Assembly: GCA_039583875.1 (NCBI GenBank)
Contig: CM077147.1
Span: 158,366,821-158,430,820, forward strand
Direction: 5' to 3'
From: Platanthera guangdongensis
Taxonomy: Eukaryota > Streptophyta > Magnoliopsida > Asparagales > Orchidaceae
Length of the DNA stretch: 64,000 bases
Below are positions 33,539 to 43,996 of the stretch, piece by piece. A program made the translations under genes and the position numbers. A model generated the notes under the pieces. The model worked only from the letters and a program-made list of their open reading frames with translations, had not been told where the DNA came from and did not search any database. Every line of letters begins with the position of its first letter. Within the stretch, counting starts at the first letter, position 1.

Positions 33539-35613
33539 ATGGCCCAAAACAAAATTATGCTAGCACCAGACCTCCAGTGTGCAATCTATCCAAGTTTGCA
33601 CTTTGGAATGCAAGGATTAGACTTTACATGAATTCTATTGACGAAGATATTTTTAATTCTGTTTTGACAGTATGTCCAAGACCCCCAGAGAATTCCAGTA
33701 CAAATGTTGTTCCACCTCCATCAGGAACAGATGCTGACATCAAGAGATGGAAGGTAGCTGATGCTAAGGCTATGAATATCCTAGCCCAGACAATGTCAGA
33801 TGACATATTTCAAAAGGTAGATGAATGTAACTCAGCAAAAGAAATTTGGAACAAACTCTTAGAAATAGTCTCAGGCTCTGCTGATGAGAGTAAGGATAGA
33901 AGATCCCATCTCATCTCTCAATACGAGAATTTCAAAAAGGGAGAAACTGAGTCAGTAGGAGATATGTACAACAGACTAAGTCTAATTGTCAGTGAACTCA
34001 GGACATTAGACAAAGAGATCTCTCTAACTGAACTTAATGACAAGATCCTAATGTGCTTCCCTAGCACTTGGGATTCAAGAATCTGGCCAATTAAGGATGT
34101 CAGAAGTCTAAATGAGATCACCACTGAAGCTCTATTGGGTAAGCTCAAATCTTATGAGCTACTCATCAAAAATAGAGAGGAAGAACAGAAGGCTGCCTCA
34201 CCAGCCACAAGAAAAGAGAAGACCATAGCCTTCAAGGCAACTGAGGATCTGCCTGAAGACAAAGCCACAGGCAATGATGAACTACTCAGCTTGCTGGCCA
34301 AAAGATTCTACAAAATGGCCAGAAAGGACTTCAGAATAAGATCATACAAGGAGCAGGATAAGCCAAGGTATGACAAGTCCATTCGTAATAATAAAGACAT
34401 TATTTGCTTTGGTTGCAGGAAACTAGGGCACATAGTTCCTGACTGTCCAGAGAACAAGAACAAGGACAGAAGGGACAGAAAAGAAAGAAGAAAGGAGAAA
34501 GACTCCAAAAGGAATGGCAATGGCAAACCTTCTTCAAGCAAAAACAAGCATACAAGAAAAGGGTTTGTTGCTGAATCCTGGAGTGAGACTGAAGAAGAGT
34601 CAGAAGTCTCATCCAGCTCCAGTGATGATGAGGATGATGCAGAAGAAAAGGAGTTCTGCATGATGGCAATCAATGCCTCTCAGCACAATTCAGAGGAAGA
34701 AGAGTCAGAGTCAGACTCAGAGACTCAACCTGAAGAAGATCAGGTAATTGGTTCTTTTGATTTTAGTTCAAAAGATTTTAAATCTGAATTTAAAGCACTG
34801 TGTTTAGACCTGCTAAAGTCTGAGAAAGAGATTATCTCTCTCAGAAATCAATTATCTGAACACAATACTCTAAAGTCAGAAAACCTCAAACTCTCTCAGG
34901 AGTTGGAGTGTTGTAGGGAACAGATAGCTTCATTGAAAAGTGAGCTCTCTGAGGCCAAGAAGCTTGAAGAATCCCTCAATGGGAGAAGCATCAAGCTGAT
35001 GGACATCACAAGCACAGTGAACTCCAGATTCAACAGTACACTGGGCTTGGGTGCTTCATCTAGCCAACCTATAGTCCTAACAACTCCAATCAAATTCATT
35101 TCTGACAAAGGAAAGGGAGTTGTAGAGGTTGCTAGGAAAAATTCTGATCTGCCTCAGAAAACTTAGTCCCAGCAGAAATCGTCGAACAGAGATCGACGAT
35201 CGCCGAATGAAGATCGACGATCGCCGAACGCAGCTCGACGATCTCAGGCAAAATCGTCGAACGCAGATCGACGATCTCAAGCAACATCGTCGAACGCAGG
35301 TCGACGATCTCAAATACCTGACCTCAGTTATAGTCGACCGTCGAACGGAGCTCGACGATCTGACCCAAGATCGTCGAAAGCAGCTCACAGATCGTCGAAC
35401 AGAGGTCAGAGCTCTGGAAAACTTTTCAAAGGCAAATCAAAATTGAATCCTAAGGGTCCTACATCCCAAATCTTTAACCCTTATACTGAATGGATTATAC
35501 CTCCAAGGAGATATCATCCTGAAGGATATAAGAGTCAACCTGGGATGTCTTTCATTTCAGAATTTAAAGGTTATCAACCTAGGCCCAAGGTAAACTGGGT
35601 CAAAATCAAATGA
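33539..35613 (+). pseudogene. gag: Element A gag, two lesions
   Basis: The ATG equivalent to that of the other copies is at 33539-33541 (MAQNK), but one base is missing near 33554, so this start is out of frame with the rest; the long frame opens upstream in the leader. The body has the UBN2-like capsid region, a CX2CX4HX4C knuckle CFGCRKLGHIVPDC (34405-34446), a Lys/Arg-rich part, an acidic Ser/Glu/Asp region and a coiled coil. A TAG at 35164-35166 interrupts it; the frame stays open through the module-coded tail (35176-35405) to TGA 35611-35613. Apart from these two changes gag is complete. Confidence 0.9.
35176..35405 (+). repeat. Palindromic modules coding the gag tail of A
   Basis: Six to seven modules TCGTCGA, 7 nt, TCGACGA at a period of about 33 bases. 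In frame they give SSNADRR, SSNAGRR and SPNAARR within a Ser/Arg/Gln-rich basic tail. A 21-bp module is seven codons, so insertions do not shift the frame. Confidence 0.92.
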
Positions 35614-35626
35614 ATTGTCTCATGTG
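35590..35626 (+). other. Gag-pol junction of element A
   Basis: Gag ends TGA at 35611-35613 and pol is open in the +1 frame, entering after a TAA in AGGTAAAC. No ATG precedes the protease. The junction holds AAGGTAAAC and then TCATGTGCAGGTG, donor- and acceptor-like words about 38 bases apart. The same words occur in the minus-strand copy. Confidence 0.6.
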
Positions 35627-38600
35627 CAGGTGAAGACCTATCCAGCATCTAACCAGCAATGGTACTTGGATAGTGGGTGCTCTAAGCACATGACAGGGAA
35701 CAAGGACAACCTCACATCCTTCAGAGCCAAGCTTGGACCCAAAGTTATCTTTGGTGATTCAAACTTTGGACAGACTAAAGGATATGGTGCAGTCCAGATT
35801 GGTTCAGTAACTTTCAAGAAGGTAGCTTATGTGGAAGGACTGAAGCACAACCTAATTAGCATCAGTCAGCTGTGTGATGAAGGCTACCAGGTGACCTTCA
35901 GCAAAGCCTTATGCAAAATCAAGTCAGAGGACAACACAACTGTGTTGACAGGTAAAAGGAAAGGTAACATCTACCTAGTAGATTTTCTTTCAACTGATGT
36001 AGACAATTGCTTGTTCAATTCTGTCTGTAGACCCAATATTTTATGGCATAAGAGATTAGGACACCTAAACCTTAGAACTATTGCTAGGCTATCCAAAGAC
36101 AACCTTTTTAGAGGTCTACCTTCTGGACCCTACAAGAAGGAAGGACTCTGCAGGGCTTGTCAATTAGGCAAGCAAACTAAAAACAGCTTTAAATCACTTA
36201 ATAAGAGTGATTCACCTAGGATATTGTATCTGTTACACATGGATCTTTTTGGACCCATCACAGTACAAAGCCTAGGAGGGAAATCCTACACTTTAGTAGT
36301 TGTAGATGACTTCTCTAGATTCACTTGGGTGTTCTTTCTCAGGAAGAAGTCTGATAACTTTAAGTGTCTGACAGAGTTTCTCAAATGTATACAGATTGAG
36401 TTCAATACTCACATTGCCCTGATCAGAAGTGATCATGGGACAGAGTTTGATTCTCTTCTTATGCAAGAGTTCTGTCAGAGTGAAGGGATCAGACATACTT
36501 TCTCAGCTCCTAGAACTCCTCAACAAAATGGGGTAGCTGAAAGGAAAAATAGAACCCTTATTGAATCTGCCACTACATTGTTGTCAGATGCTCATCTACC
36601 TCTATCCTTCTGGGCAGAGGCAGTGAACACCTCCAACTATGTGTTGAACAGAAGTCTGATACATAAACTAAAGGGAAAGACTCCCTATGAATTACTCAAA
36701 GGGAAGATACCTAAAGTTGACTATTTTAGAGTTTTTGGTTGTATTTGCTACATTCACAATAATGACAAGAGATATTTAGCAAAATTTTAAGCCAAAGCTG
36801 ATGAAGGAGTGTTTCTGGGATACTCCATGATCAGCAAGGCCTATAGGGTCTATAATAAATCATCTTTGAAAATTGAGGAATCTGTTCACATTTCATTTGA
36901 TGAAACTAACATGTCTTTCAAGGAGAAGAATTCTTCTACCATAGAACCTTTGCAGGAACATTCTCTAGTTGAAGACTTGAACAAGTTACAGGTCACTCAA
37001 AGGGATGAAAGCAGTGAAGATGAAGAAAATGCTCAACACATTGAAGCACAACTTGAAGAGCCAGTTGTTGTACCACAAGAGGAAACAACAACACAGGTTG
37101 GTGAACAATCAACACCCCCTGTTGATTTAGTAACATCAAGAGACCATCCAATTTCCCAAATAATTGGAGAAATCTCAGCTGGTGTGCAAACCAGAAATCA
37201 GGTCAACCAAAACCTGTTGCACACCTGCTTCCTATCTCAAATTGAACCTCAGTCCATTCAAGATGCAGTGCAAGATCCACACTGGATCATTGCAATGCAA
37301 GAGGAGTTGCATCAATTTGAGAGGAACAAAGTATGGGAACTAGTGCCAAAGCCTAATGATCACTCAATTGTTGGAACAAAATGGGTATTCAGAAACAAAC
37401 TGGATGATCAAGGAGTAATTATAAGGAACAAGGCAAGGCTAGTTGCTCAGGGATACTCTCAAGAAGAAGGAATCGACTACGACCAGACTTTTGCACCTGT
37501 TGCAAGATTAGAAGCCATCAGAATTTTTCTAGCTTATGCAGCTCACAAAGGCTTCAAAGTATATCAGATGGATGTCAAAAGTGCTTTCTTGAATGGAGAC
37601 ATCAAAGAGGAAGTTTATGTTAGACAACCTCCAGTTTTATCTCTCCAACTTATCCTGATCATGTTTTTAAACTGAACAAAGCATTATATGGTCTCAAGCA
37701 AGCTCCCAGAGCATGATATGAGACCCTAGCATGCTTTCTCTTGGAAAATGGTTTTGAGTAGACCAAACTCTTTTCATTAGAACCCATACGTCCCATACCC
37801 TACTAGTACAAATTTATGTAGATGATATTATTTTTGGTTCTACTGACTCCAAATTGTGCAGAAGGTTTTCCAACCTAATGCATTCTAAATTTGAGATGAG
37901 TAGCATGGGTGAGCTATCCTTCTTCCTGGGATTGCATGTCAAGCAACATGCTGAAGGCATCTTCATTTCTCAAACTAAGTATGCAAATGAATTGGTTAAG
38001 AAATTTGGTATGTCTGAGGCATCTTGTATGAAAACACCCATGCCTCCTAATGCTGTATTGGATGCTGATGAACATGGGAAACCTGTTGATCAGACAACAT
38101 ATAGAGCAATGATTGGCTCTTTACTGTATCTTACAGCTAGTAGACCAGATATAATGTTTGCTACATGTATATGTGCTAGGTTCCAAGTAAGCCCTAGAGA
38201 GTCACACCTAACTTTAGTAAAGAGGATTCTCAGGTATGTTAAAAGTTGTCCAAATCTAGGTCTCTGGTATCCAAAAGATTCAGCATTTGAGTTAACTGGA
38301 TTCTCTGATGCTGATTATGCTGGATGCAGAATTGACAGGAAAAGCACCAGTGGAACTTGTCAGTTCCTTGGTGACAGACTTGTCTCTTGGTTTTGTAAGA
38401 AACAAACATCTGTGTCAACTTCAACTGCAGAAGCTGAATATATGCCTGCAGGCAGTTGTTGCTCACAAATCTTGTGGATCCAAAACCAACTCCTAGACTA
38501 TGGCTACAACTTAGAGAAGTCTAAAATCTTTTGTGACAATACTAGTGCTATTTCCATAGCTCAAAATCCAGTCCTCCATAGTAGGACAAAACACATAGAG

Positions 38601-38768
38601 ATTAGGCATCATTTCTTAAGGGATAATGTTGAAAAGAATAAAATTGAATTACAATATATCCCAACTGATTTACAAAGGGGAGATATTTTCACCAAGCCCT
38701 TGGATGAAAAGAAACACACCTTCTTCCTAAATCAGTTAGGAATGTTAGATGGAGGAAGCCTTAAATAA
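35614..38768 (+). pseudogene. pol: Element A copia pol: PR, IN, RT, RNase H
   Basis: Protease LDSGCSKHMTG, GAG-pre-integrase finger (WHKRLGHLN...CRACQ), integrase core (Asp in HMDLFGP, Asp in IRSDHGTEF, Glu in VAERKNRT), then the RT from [12 protein letters not shown] and [21 protein letters not shown] to the catalytic box [11 protein letters not shown] (about 37817-37849), and RNase H (SDADYAGCRIDRKSTSG, STAEAEYM and RTKHIEIRHHF). Lesions: TAA 36788-36790, a frameshift near 37640, TGA near 37714, further shifts to 37854. Natural end TAA 38766-38768. Most catalytic residues are kept, so inactivation is recent. Confidence 0.93.
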
Positions 38769-39234
38769 TATCCAAGATTTTGAAAGCTTAAAAGTTGACC
38801 AATGCTAGGCAAACATTCTGATTTTTCTTAGTGTCTAGAATTTTTCTGATCTCTGAACTGCGCTCGACGATTTGCCCTAAGATCGTCGAACGGAGATCGA
38901 CGATTTCCAAAAATCGTCGAACTGAGTTCAGCGCCTCTCAGATAGTGTGAACTATCTCTTCCGGTCAACGATCGTCGAACGGCGCCCGACGATTTTGTTC
39001 TCTGAACGATCGTCGAACGGAGATCGACGATGTTGACGTCTTTTCAGATTCCTTTAGAAGCCTCGATCGTCGAACTGAGTTCAACGATCTTTCCATTTCT
39101 GCGTCGAACCCTAATATAAAACTCTTTTTTCGCCGTCGTTCTCTTTTGCGCTTTCGATTTCTCTGCAAGAATCTTCTTTCCCTCCAAACAGTTCTACTCT
39201 TGGTCGTTTTGTTTGTTGAGTTTTTGCAGGTATA
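38769..39234 (+). promoter_or_regulatory. Pol-ORF3 spacer of A with palindrome cluster
   Basis: About ten TCGTCGA/TCGACGA arms at 38858-39110, including a perfect 21-bp module, then a pyrimidine-rich region (39120-39230) and TTGCAGGTATA just before the ORF3 ATG. The TTGCAGG word is acceptor-like, so ORF3 may be expressed from a spliced RNA or from an internal promoter here. Element C has the same arrangement, with CTTGCAGGTG before its ORF3 ATG. Confidence 0.6.
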
Positions 39235-42200
39235 ATGGCTGTGTCAGTTGCTGTTCTTGTTGCAATGAAGTTTGATGCCGGTTTTGACATTGATATAGAA
39301 TCCTTCAGCACGACTGATCAGATTTTTCAAGATATACTGGGTCTGTTCAAGGATCAGAATCTGACTGTTATAATGACCACCAGGATCAAGCTGGCTTCAG
39401 ACGAGATCAAGGAGTGGGTTTATACTGCCCATAATCAAGATAACTCTACAATAGTTGGGTCTATTGCTGGAAATCAGGTACCCTTGACCCCAACCATTCT
39501 CTCAGAAGTTTTTGAATTGAGAAATGGAGAAGATTCTGTTGAGCTATCTGGAGAGGAGTATTCTGAACTGCTTGCCAGGATGGGTCATCCAGAGGGAAAC
39601 CCTAGCAAGCTCTTCAAAAGGAACCTGTCTGTTGAATACAGGTTCATGGCAGATGTGGTGGGGAAAGTGTTACTGGCAAAGCACTCAGCCCATGATACAA
39701 TATCCAGACATCAGCTCTGTCTCATGGGAGCTCTTGGGGATAAGAAAAATCTGAACTGGGGAGAGGTTTTCTTTGACCTCATCAAAAAGAAAATAAACAA
39801 ACGTTTTGTTAATTTTGGAAGGATTATTGGAGTATTTCTGCAGCACAAGTGTCCTACCTTGCTGGTCTCCTCTAGAGTTCATATCAATACCTCCAAGAGA
39901 TTGTCCTGTGCCCTCTTTGGCAAGTGGGACAGGCAAATCAGCAAGCCTAGCAGGCCCTCCTCCAGTGCTCCTTCAGGCACAAGGACTCAAAGAGTCACTC
40001 CTCCACAGGTCTCTGCCCCTGCAGATGACCTGGCTACTGTTGCTGCCTCTCCTCCTTCTCCAATTCCATCCCTTCCCCCACCATCCACCATTCCAGCACC
40101 ATCCACCATCACCATCTCCAGCCCATCTCCAACATCCACACCATCTCCAGTCCCTGTTCTTTCTACACCAGCAGAACAATTCCACCCACTGTTCTCCTAC
40201 CCTCCACCTGATGTCACCTCCTCACCCTCCATTACATCCTTCACCCTACTGGATGATTCCTTTATGGATGATTCCCCATCATCTCCTCCTGAGCTACCCT
40301 CCTCCTCCACTTCATTTCAAGACCTCCTACACCACATCATTGATCAACCAACTTTCACCCCATCCATATCCCTTCCCCTCTCCTCCATATCCACCCTACC
40401 AACACCTCAGCCATCCCTTCCACCATTCTCCAGCTCTCCACTTCCAGAACCTTCAGCTGCTTCCATACCTTCTACCTCTGCTCCAGCTCTTGAGCAAGTA
40501 GACCTCTCAGCCCTTGCTGACAGGCTGTATGAGCTGCTTGCCCCCAGGCTCTCTCTACTGTTGGAGACCTCCTTGTCTCCTCTACACCTGTCAGTGGCAG
40601 CCCTTTCTGCCAGGCTCTCTTCCCTCTTCCCTCAGGCAGCACCTACAGCAGTGTGCCTTGATCCAGACCTGTCTGCATCTAGGCACGGGGAGATGCCATA
40701 TGAAGAGACTTTTCATGCTGCTGCTGCTGCTGCTGTTTCTGCAAGCTCTCTGTCTGTTGTTGTTGTCAGTTCTGCTTCTTCTGCTGCTCCTCCTGTTGCT
40801 GTGCCTCCAGAAAGTCAGAGTTCAACTGCAGTTCTTGCAATAGACCTCAGGTCTTTACTATCAGCCTTTGATTCTGCCTTCTTCAGCTGTCTGCCAGAGG
40901 TCCATGCTGTCCAGCCTCCAGAAGACTTATCCAAGGCACTTGTGCCTTTTTCTTGCTGTGACCCTAGCATCCTCACTTCCTTTGTAAATTCAGTAATTAC
41001 TGCTGCTGCTGTTGAAGTTCCTACTGTTTCTGATGAACCATCTTCCAAGGACATTCTGATGTTAGAGGCCACTGAATTTGAGCCTTCTGCAGTCCTTGAT
41101 GTTTTTCCTTCTGCCTCTATTGCTGTTAGTGAAGTTTTTGCTGTTGTCAGTAAAGTTTCTACTGATGTTAGTGAGACAATTGCTGGTGTTGTCACCTGTC
41201 CAGAGTCTACTGCTGTTGTTGCTGTTTCTGCTTCACCTTCTCCATCTACTGCTGTCTCTACTGTTACCATCTCAACACCTGCTGCTACTACTACTGTTTC
41301 AACTTCTGCCTCATCTGCCTCTGTTCAGCTTAAGAAAGATTTAATGAAGAAAATAGATGCTCTCTATGAGGACCAGAGTTCTGAATCTGATGAATTTAAA
41401 ACAGACTCTGATGATTCTTCTGCTACCATTGCCAGGAAAAGGAAGGCAAGGAGCAAGGCTATGAAGAGGGTACCTCCTGCTAAAGCTAAAGATAACAATG
41501 ATATCCCTTACTACATTCTACATGATTGCCTAATCACTGAATACTGGATGCAGTATTCCAAGAACCAGCTAAAAGCAATGAAGAAAAAGAGAAAATATGA
41601 GAAGGGTTCATCCCAATTCCAGCACACTCATCCTCCTCCACCACCTCCTCCTGATGCAGGTGCAGGTGGAAGCTCTGCAAGTCAACCCCCAGTCAGAAGT
41701 CAGGCTCCCTATCAACCTCATGCCAGATCTTACCACAGGGAAAGCCAATCCAGGGGTTCACATTCTAGGAGAGGAGGATATAGAGGTAATCAGAGAGATA
41801 TTCAAGTCTATTCTAAAGGCTACTCCAGGCAGCACCCATATTCCAGGGAAAGACAAACTTCAACTGATACAACATCTGGCTCCTTCCCTTACAAGCTAAA
41901 AGAAACTGTGTCTGCCAGGCCCTCTCAAGACAACCCCTCCAACAGGTATGAGCCACCTATACCTTATGAGGACCCTGAAAATAATCCAGCTGCTTGGACT
42001 GCAAGGTTAAAGGAATTAGCTGCACTGGACCGAATTAAAAAGGCCAGAGAACAAGGATTAGATTCTTCTAACATTTCTACAATGTCTGAACAGAGACAAA
42101 AAGAACTAGAGAGATATGGTTCAAGTAAATTCTTTGATGCTGACAGATACATGGAATTACACCCTGAAGCAGTGGTTCCCAGGCTTAAACAGCAGACATC

Positions 42201-42291
42201 CTTAGGTGCAGCAGATGACATCAGATCTAAGAAGGAAGCCCTAAATCCTAACCGAGAAATTAAAATGGTTAAGGGCAAAGAGAAGAAATGA
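39235..42291 (+). CDS. Third ORF of element A, 1018 codons, intact, function unknown
   Basis: ATG 39235-39237 to the TGA at 42289-42291 without interruption. Residues 1-240 form a globular-looking domain, conserved with element C and more weakly with B (motif VGKVLLAK-x3-HD and a following NWGEVFFDLI helix); it resembles the putative plant transposon protein domain (Transposase_32-like), from memory. Residues 245-430 are Pro/Ser-rich, 430-730 Ala/Ser/Val-rich, 740-790 acidic then basic (RKRKARSKAMKR, a possible nuclear signal), followed by a YYIL block, an Arg/Gly/Ser-rich stretch (about 830-890) and a C-terminal block ending in YMELHPEAVV. There is no signal peptide or transmembrane segment, so it is not envelope-like. 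It lies after pol where SIRE elements carry an extra ORF. Confidence 0.85.
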   Translation: MAVSVAVLVAMKFDAGFDIDIESFSTTDQIFQDILGLFKDQNLTVIMTTRIKLASDEIKEWVYTAHNQDNSTIVGSIAGNQVPLTPTILSEVFELRNGEDSVELSGEEYSELLARMGHPEGNPSKLFKRNLSVEYRFMADVVGKVLLAKHSAHDTISRHQLCLMGALGDKKNLNWGEVFFDLIKKKINKRFVNFGRIIGVFLQHKCPTLLVSSRVHINTSKRLSCALFGKWDRQISKPSRPSSSAPSGTRTQRVTPPQVSAPADDLATVAASPPSPIPSLPPPSTIPAPSTITISSPSPTSTPSPVPVLSTPAEQFHPLFSYPPPDVTSSPSITSFTLLDDSFMDDSPSSPPELPSSSTSFQDLLHHIIDQPTFTPSISLPLSSISTLPTPQPSLPPFSSSPLPEPSAASIPSTSAPALEQVDLSALADRLYELLAPRLSLLLETSLSPLHLSVAALSARLSSLFPQAAPTAVCLDPDLSASRHGEMPYEETFHAAAAAAVSASSLSVVVVSSASSAAPPVAVPPESQSSTAVLAIDLRSLLSAFDSAFFSCLPEVHAVQPPEDLSKALVPFSCCDPSILTSFVNSVITAAAVEVPTVSDEPSSKDILMLEATEFEPSAVLDVFPSASIAVSEVFAVVSKVSTDVSETIAGVVTCPESTAVVAVSASPSPSTAVSTVTISTPAATTTVSTSASSASVQLKKDLMKKIDALYEDQSSESDEFKTDSDDSSATIARKRKARSKAMKRVPPAKAKDNNDIPYYILHDCLITEYWMQYSKNQLKAMKKKRKYEKGSSQFQHTHPPPPPPPDAGAGGSSASQPPVRSQAPYQPHARSYHRESQSRGSHSRRGGYRGNQRDIQVYSKGYSRQHPYSRERQTSTDTTSGSFPYKLKETVSARPSQDNPSNRYEPPIPYEDPENNPAAWTARLKELAALDRIKKAREQGLDSSNISTMSEQRQKELERYGSSKFFDADRYMELHPEAVVPRLKQQTSLGAADDIRSKKEALNPNREIKMVKGKEKK

Positions 42292-42462
42292 TATTGTAAG
42301 GTGACAATTTCTGGAACTTCTGATTATCTGGATGCCATATATATATCTCTGTGATGATTCTGCAATGTCTAGCTGTTGTTTTTATGTTTTACTGATTGTA
42401 TGTTGTTATTTAAGTTTTTCCAAAGTCTGTAAATAGTAATCCTAACCCAAATAGGGGGAGAT
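42292..42462 (+). other. Element A 3' untranslated part and polypurine tract
   Basis: AT-rich 3' leader with no frame. AATAGGGGGAGAT at 42450-42462 directly precedes the 3' LTR and is the polypurine tract. Confidence 0.9.
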
Positions 42463-43991
42463 TGTTGGAACACCCTATTACTAATTTGGGTCAGGATCAT
42501 TATGTCTCTAGGAACCTTTGCTTGACCTCCTGTATAGCTTAATAGGTCAATTAGAATTTAGTCTAAGGGTTAGAAGTCTAGGTTTGGAAGCTGCCCTGAA
42601 GACCAAGATTTTCTGTCTGGAGACTAAGTCTGATCGACGAACTCAGCACGACGATTCGTCGAACTCCGATCGACAATCGTCTAGCTCAACTTCGACAGAT
42701 CGTCTAACTCCATTCGATGATCGCCGAGCTCAACTTCATAATATCGTCGAACTCCATTCGACGATCGGTGAGCTCAGGTCGACGATTTTGACTCTACTTT
42801 GGAACTTTATCTCTGAGCTCAGTTCGATGATCTTTGAGCTCAGATCGACGATATTTGGCTGCTGTGTGTTTCCAGATCGCTGAGCTCAGCTCGACGATAG
42901 CAGAGCTCAGTTCGACGATTTCAGACAACTTCCAGGATATTTCTTAATTCAAATTCAAATCAGTTAGGAGTTATTCTGCAATTAATTCAGAGATTTCCTA
43001 GCCGTTATCATTCAATTCTGGACCAAGTTTCAAGGTATTTTTCAAGGAATGTATCTGTGGACTTTCCTCCAGAAGAGATTATGCAATTAAGGATGCAATT
43101 AATGCAGGCCAACGGCTATACTTGACAGAGAATGTTATTACATTCGATACCAGAGAATAAAACACAGGGTTGTTGAATATCTCAATACAGAACACACACA
43201 ATACAGAGAGAGGATACAGATTACAGAGAAGCATTCAAAAATCTTCTGTCACAAAAGAATTCTGAAGAACACACATCGAAGGAGATCAAGCCTTCTCAAA
43301 TCTTTAGATCTCCTTAGTCTTCAAAGTGTTCAAGGCCAACATATTTCCAGACTCCAGACATTCAACATTTCAGCTATTGCTGAAATCATCTATTGTTGGA
43401 GTTCAATCTTTGAAGGCCTATCACCCTCAGCAAAGCTTTTCTTCCTGAAGATCTCAAGGATTCAGGGGGAGCTTTGACATCAACAATCCACATAGTCTTC
43501 TCAGTTGTTTGAGAAAGAGAAGACTTCCATCATTCTCTCACCTCCACTCTGTAAAGGATTTCTCAAACTCCCTTCAAAAGTTTGAGCTTGGTTTTTGAGC
43601 ACCTTGTCAAAAGCTCATTGGTGGCAAGACACCTGATCAAAAAATCTGCTTTGGTTTTTGAGCACCTTATCAAAAGCTCATTGGTGCCCAGGACACCTGA
43701 TCAACTCATCCTGCAGTGGATTCCTACCTAGGGTGGTAGAAGAGTGGATGTACCCAAGTTTGGGGAACCACTATATTTCCTTGTGTCTTCTGGTTTTGCT
43801 TGTTTTCATTTTTGTTTTTGGCCTTGATTTTTCTGTGCTTAGCTTTTGTTTTACCTAGTGCTGTGATTAGTTTTATTTGCTGCTTCCCTGCTCACTCTTA
43901 TTACAACAGTTGTTGTAAAAAGTTTTAAAAGCACGATATACTCTATTCACCCCCCCCCCTCTAGAGTATATCAGATCTAGCTGCTCTTTCA
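42463..43991 (+). repeat. Element A 3' LTR
   Basis: TGTTGGAACACCC to CTCTTTCA. Palindrome cluster 42628-42917, conserved hairpin 43744-43775, ATTCACCCCCCCCC tract about 43947-43960. Compared with the 5' LTR there are about 25 substitutions and two small indels (a T run and the C run). Confidence 0.95.
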
Positions 43992-43996
43992 TAGCT

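Larger units (their letters stand above)
31855..43991 (+). mobile_element. Element A: complete SIRE-type copia element, innermost
   Basis: LTRs 31855-33378 (1524 bp) and 42463-43991 (1529 bp); direct repeats TAGCT at 31850-31854 and 43992-43996. Total 12137 bp. Between the LTRs: primer site, gag, pol, spacer with palindromes, an intact third ORF, and polypurine tract. About 25 differences between the LTRs by eye (about 1.6 percent), several at CpG. It is the youngest insertion of the nest. Confidence 0.97.

Noticed and set aside
39973..41344. Alternative-frame and antisense open frames over ORF3 (Leu/Pro- or Trp/Gly-rich)
   Set aside because: They are shadows of the biased composition of ORF3; the conserved domain and C-terminal block are only in the main frame.
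39235..42291. Reading ORF3 as an envelope-like protein, as suggested for some SIRE elements
   Set aside because: I see no signal peptide, no transmembrane segment and no glycoprotein-like cysteine pattern. The protein is Pro/Ser/Ala-rich with basic and Arg/Gly parts.
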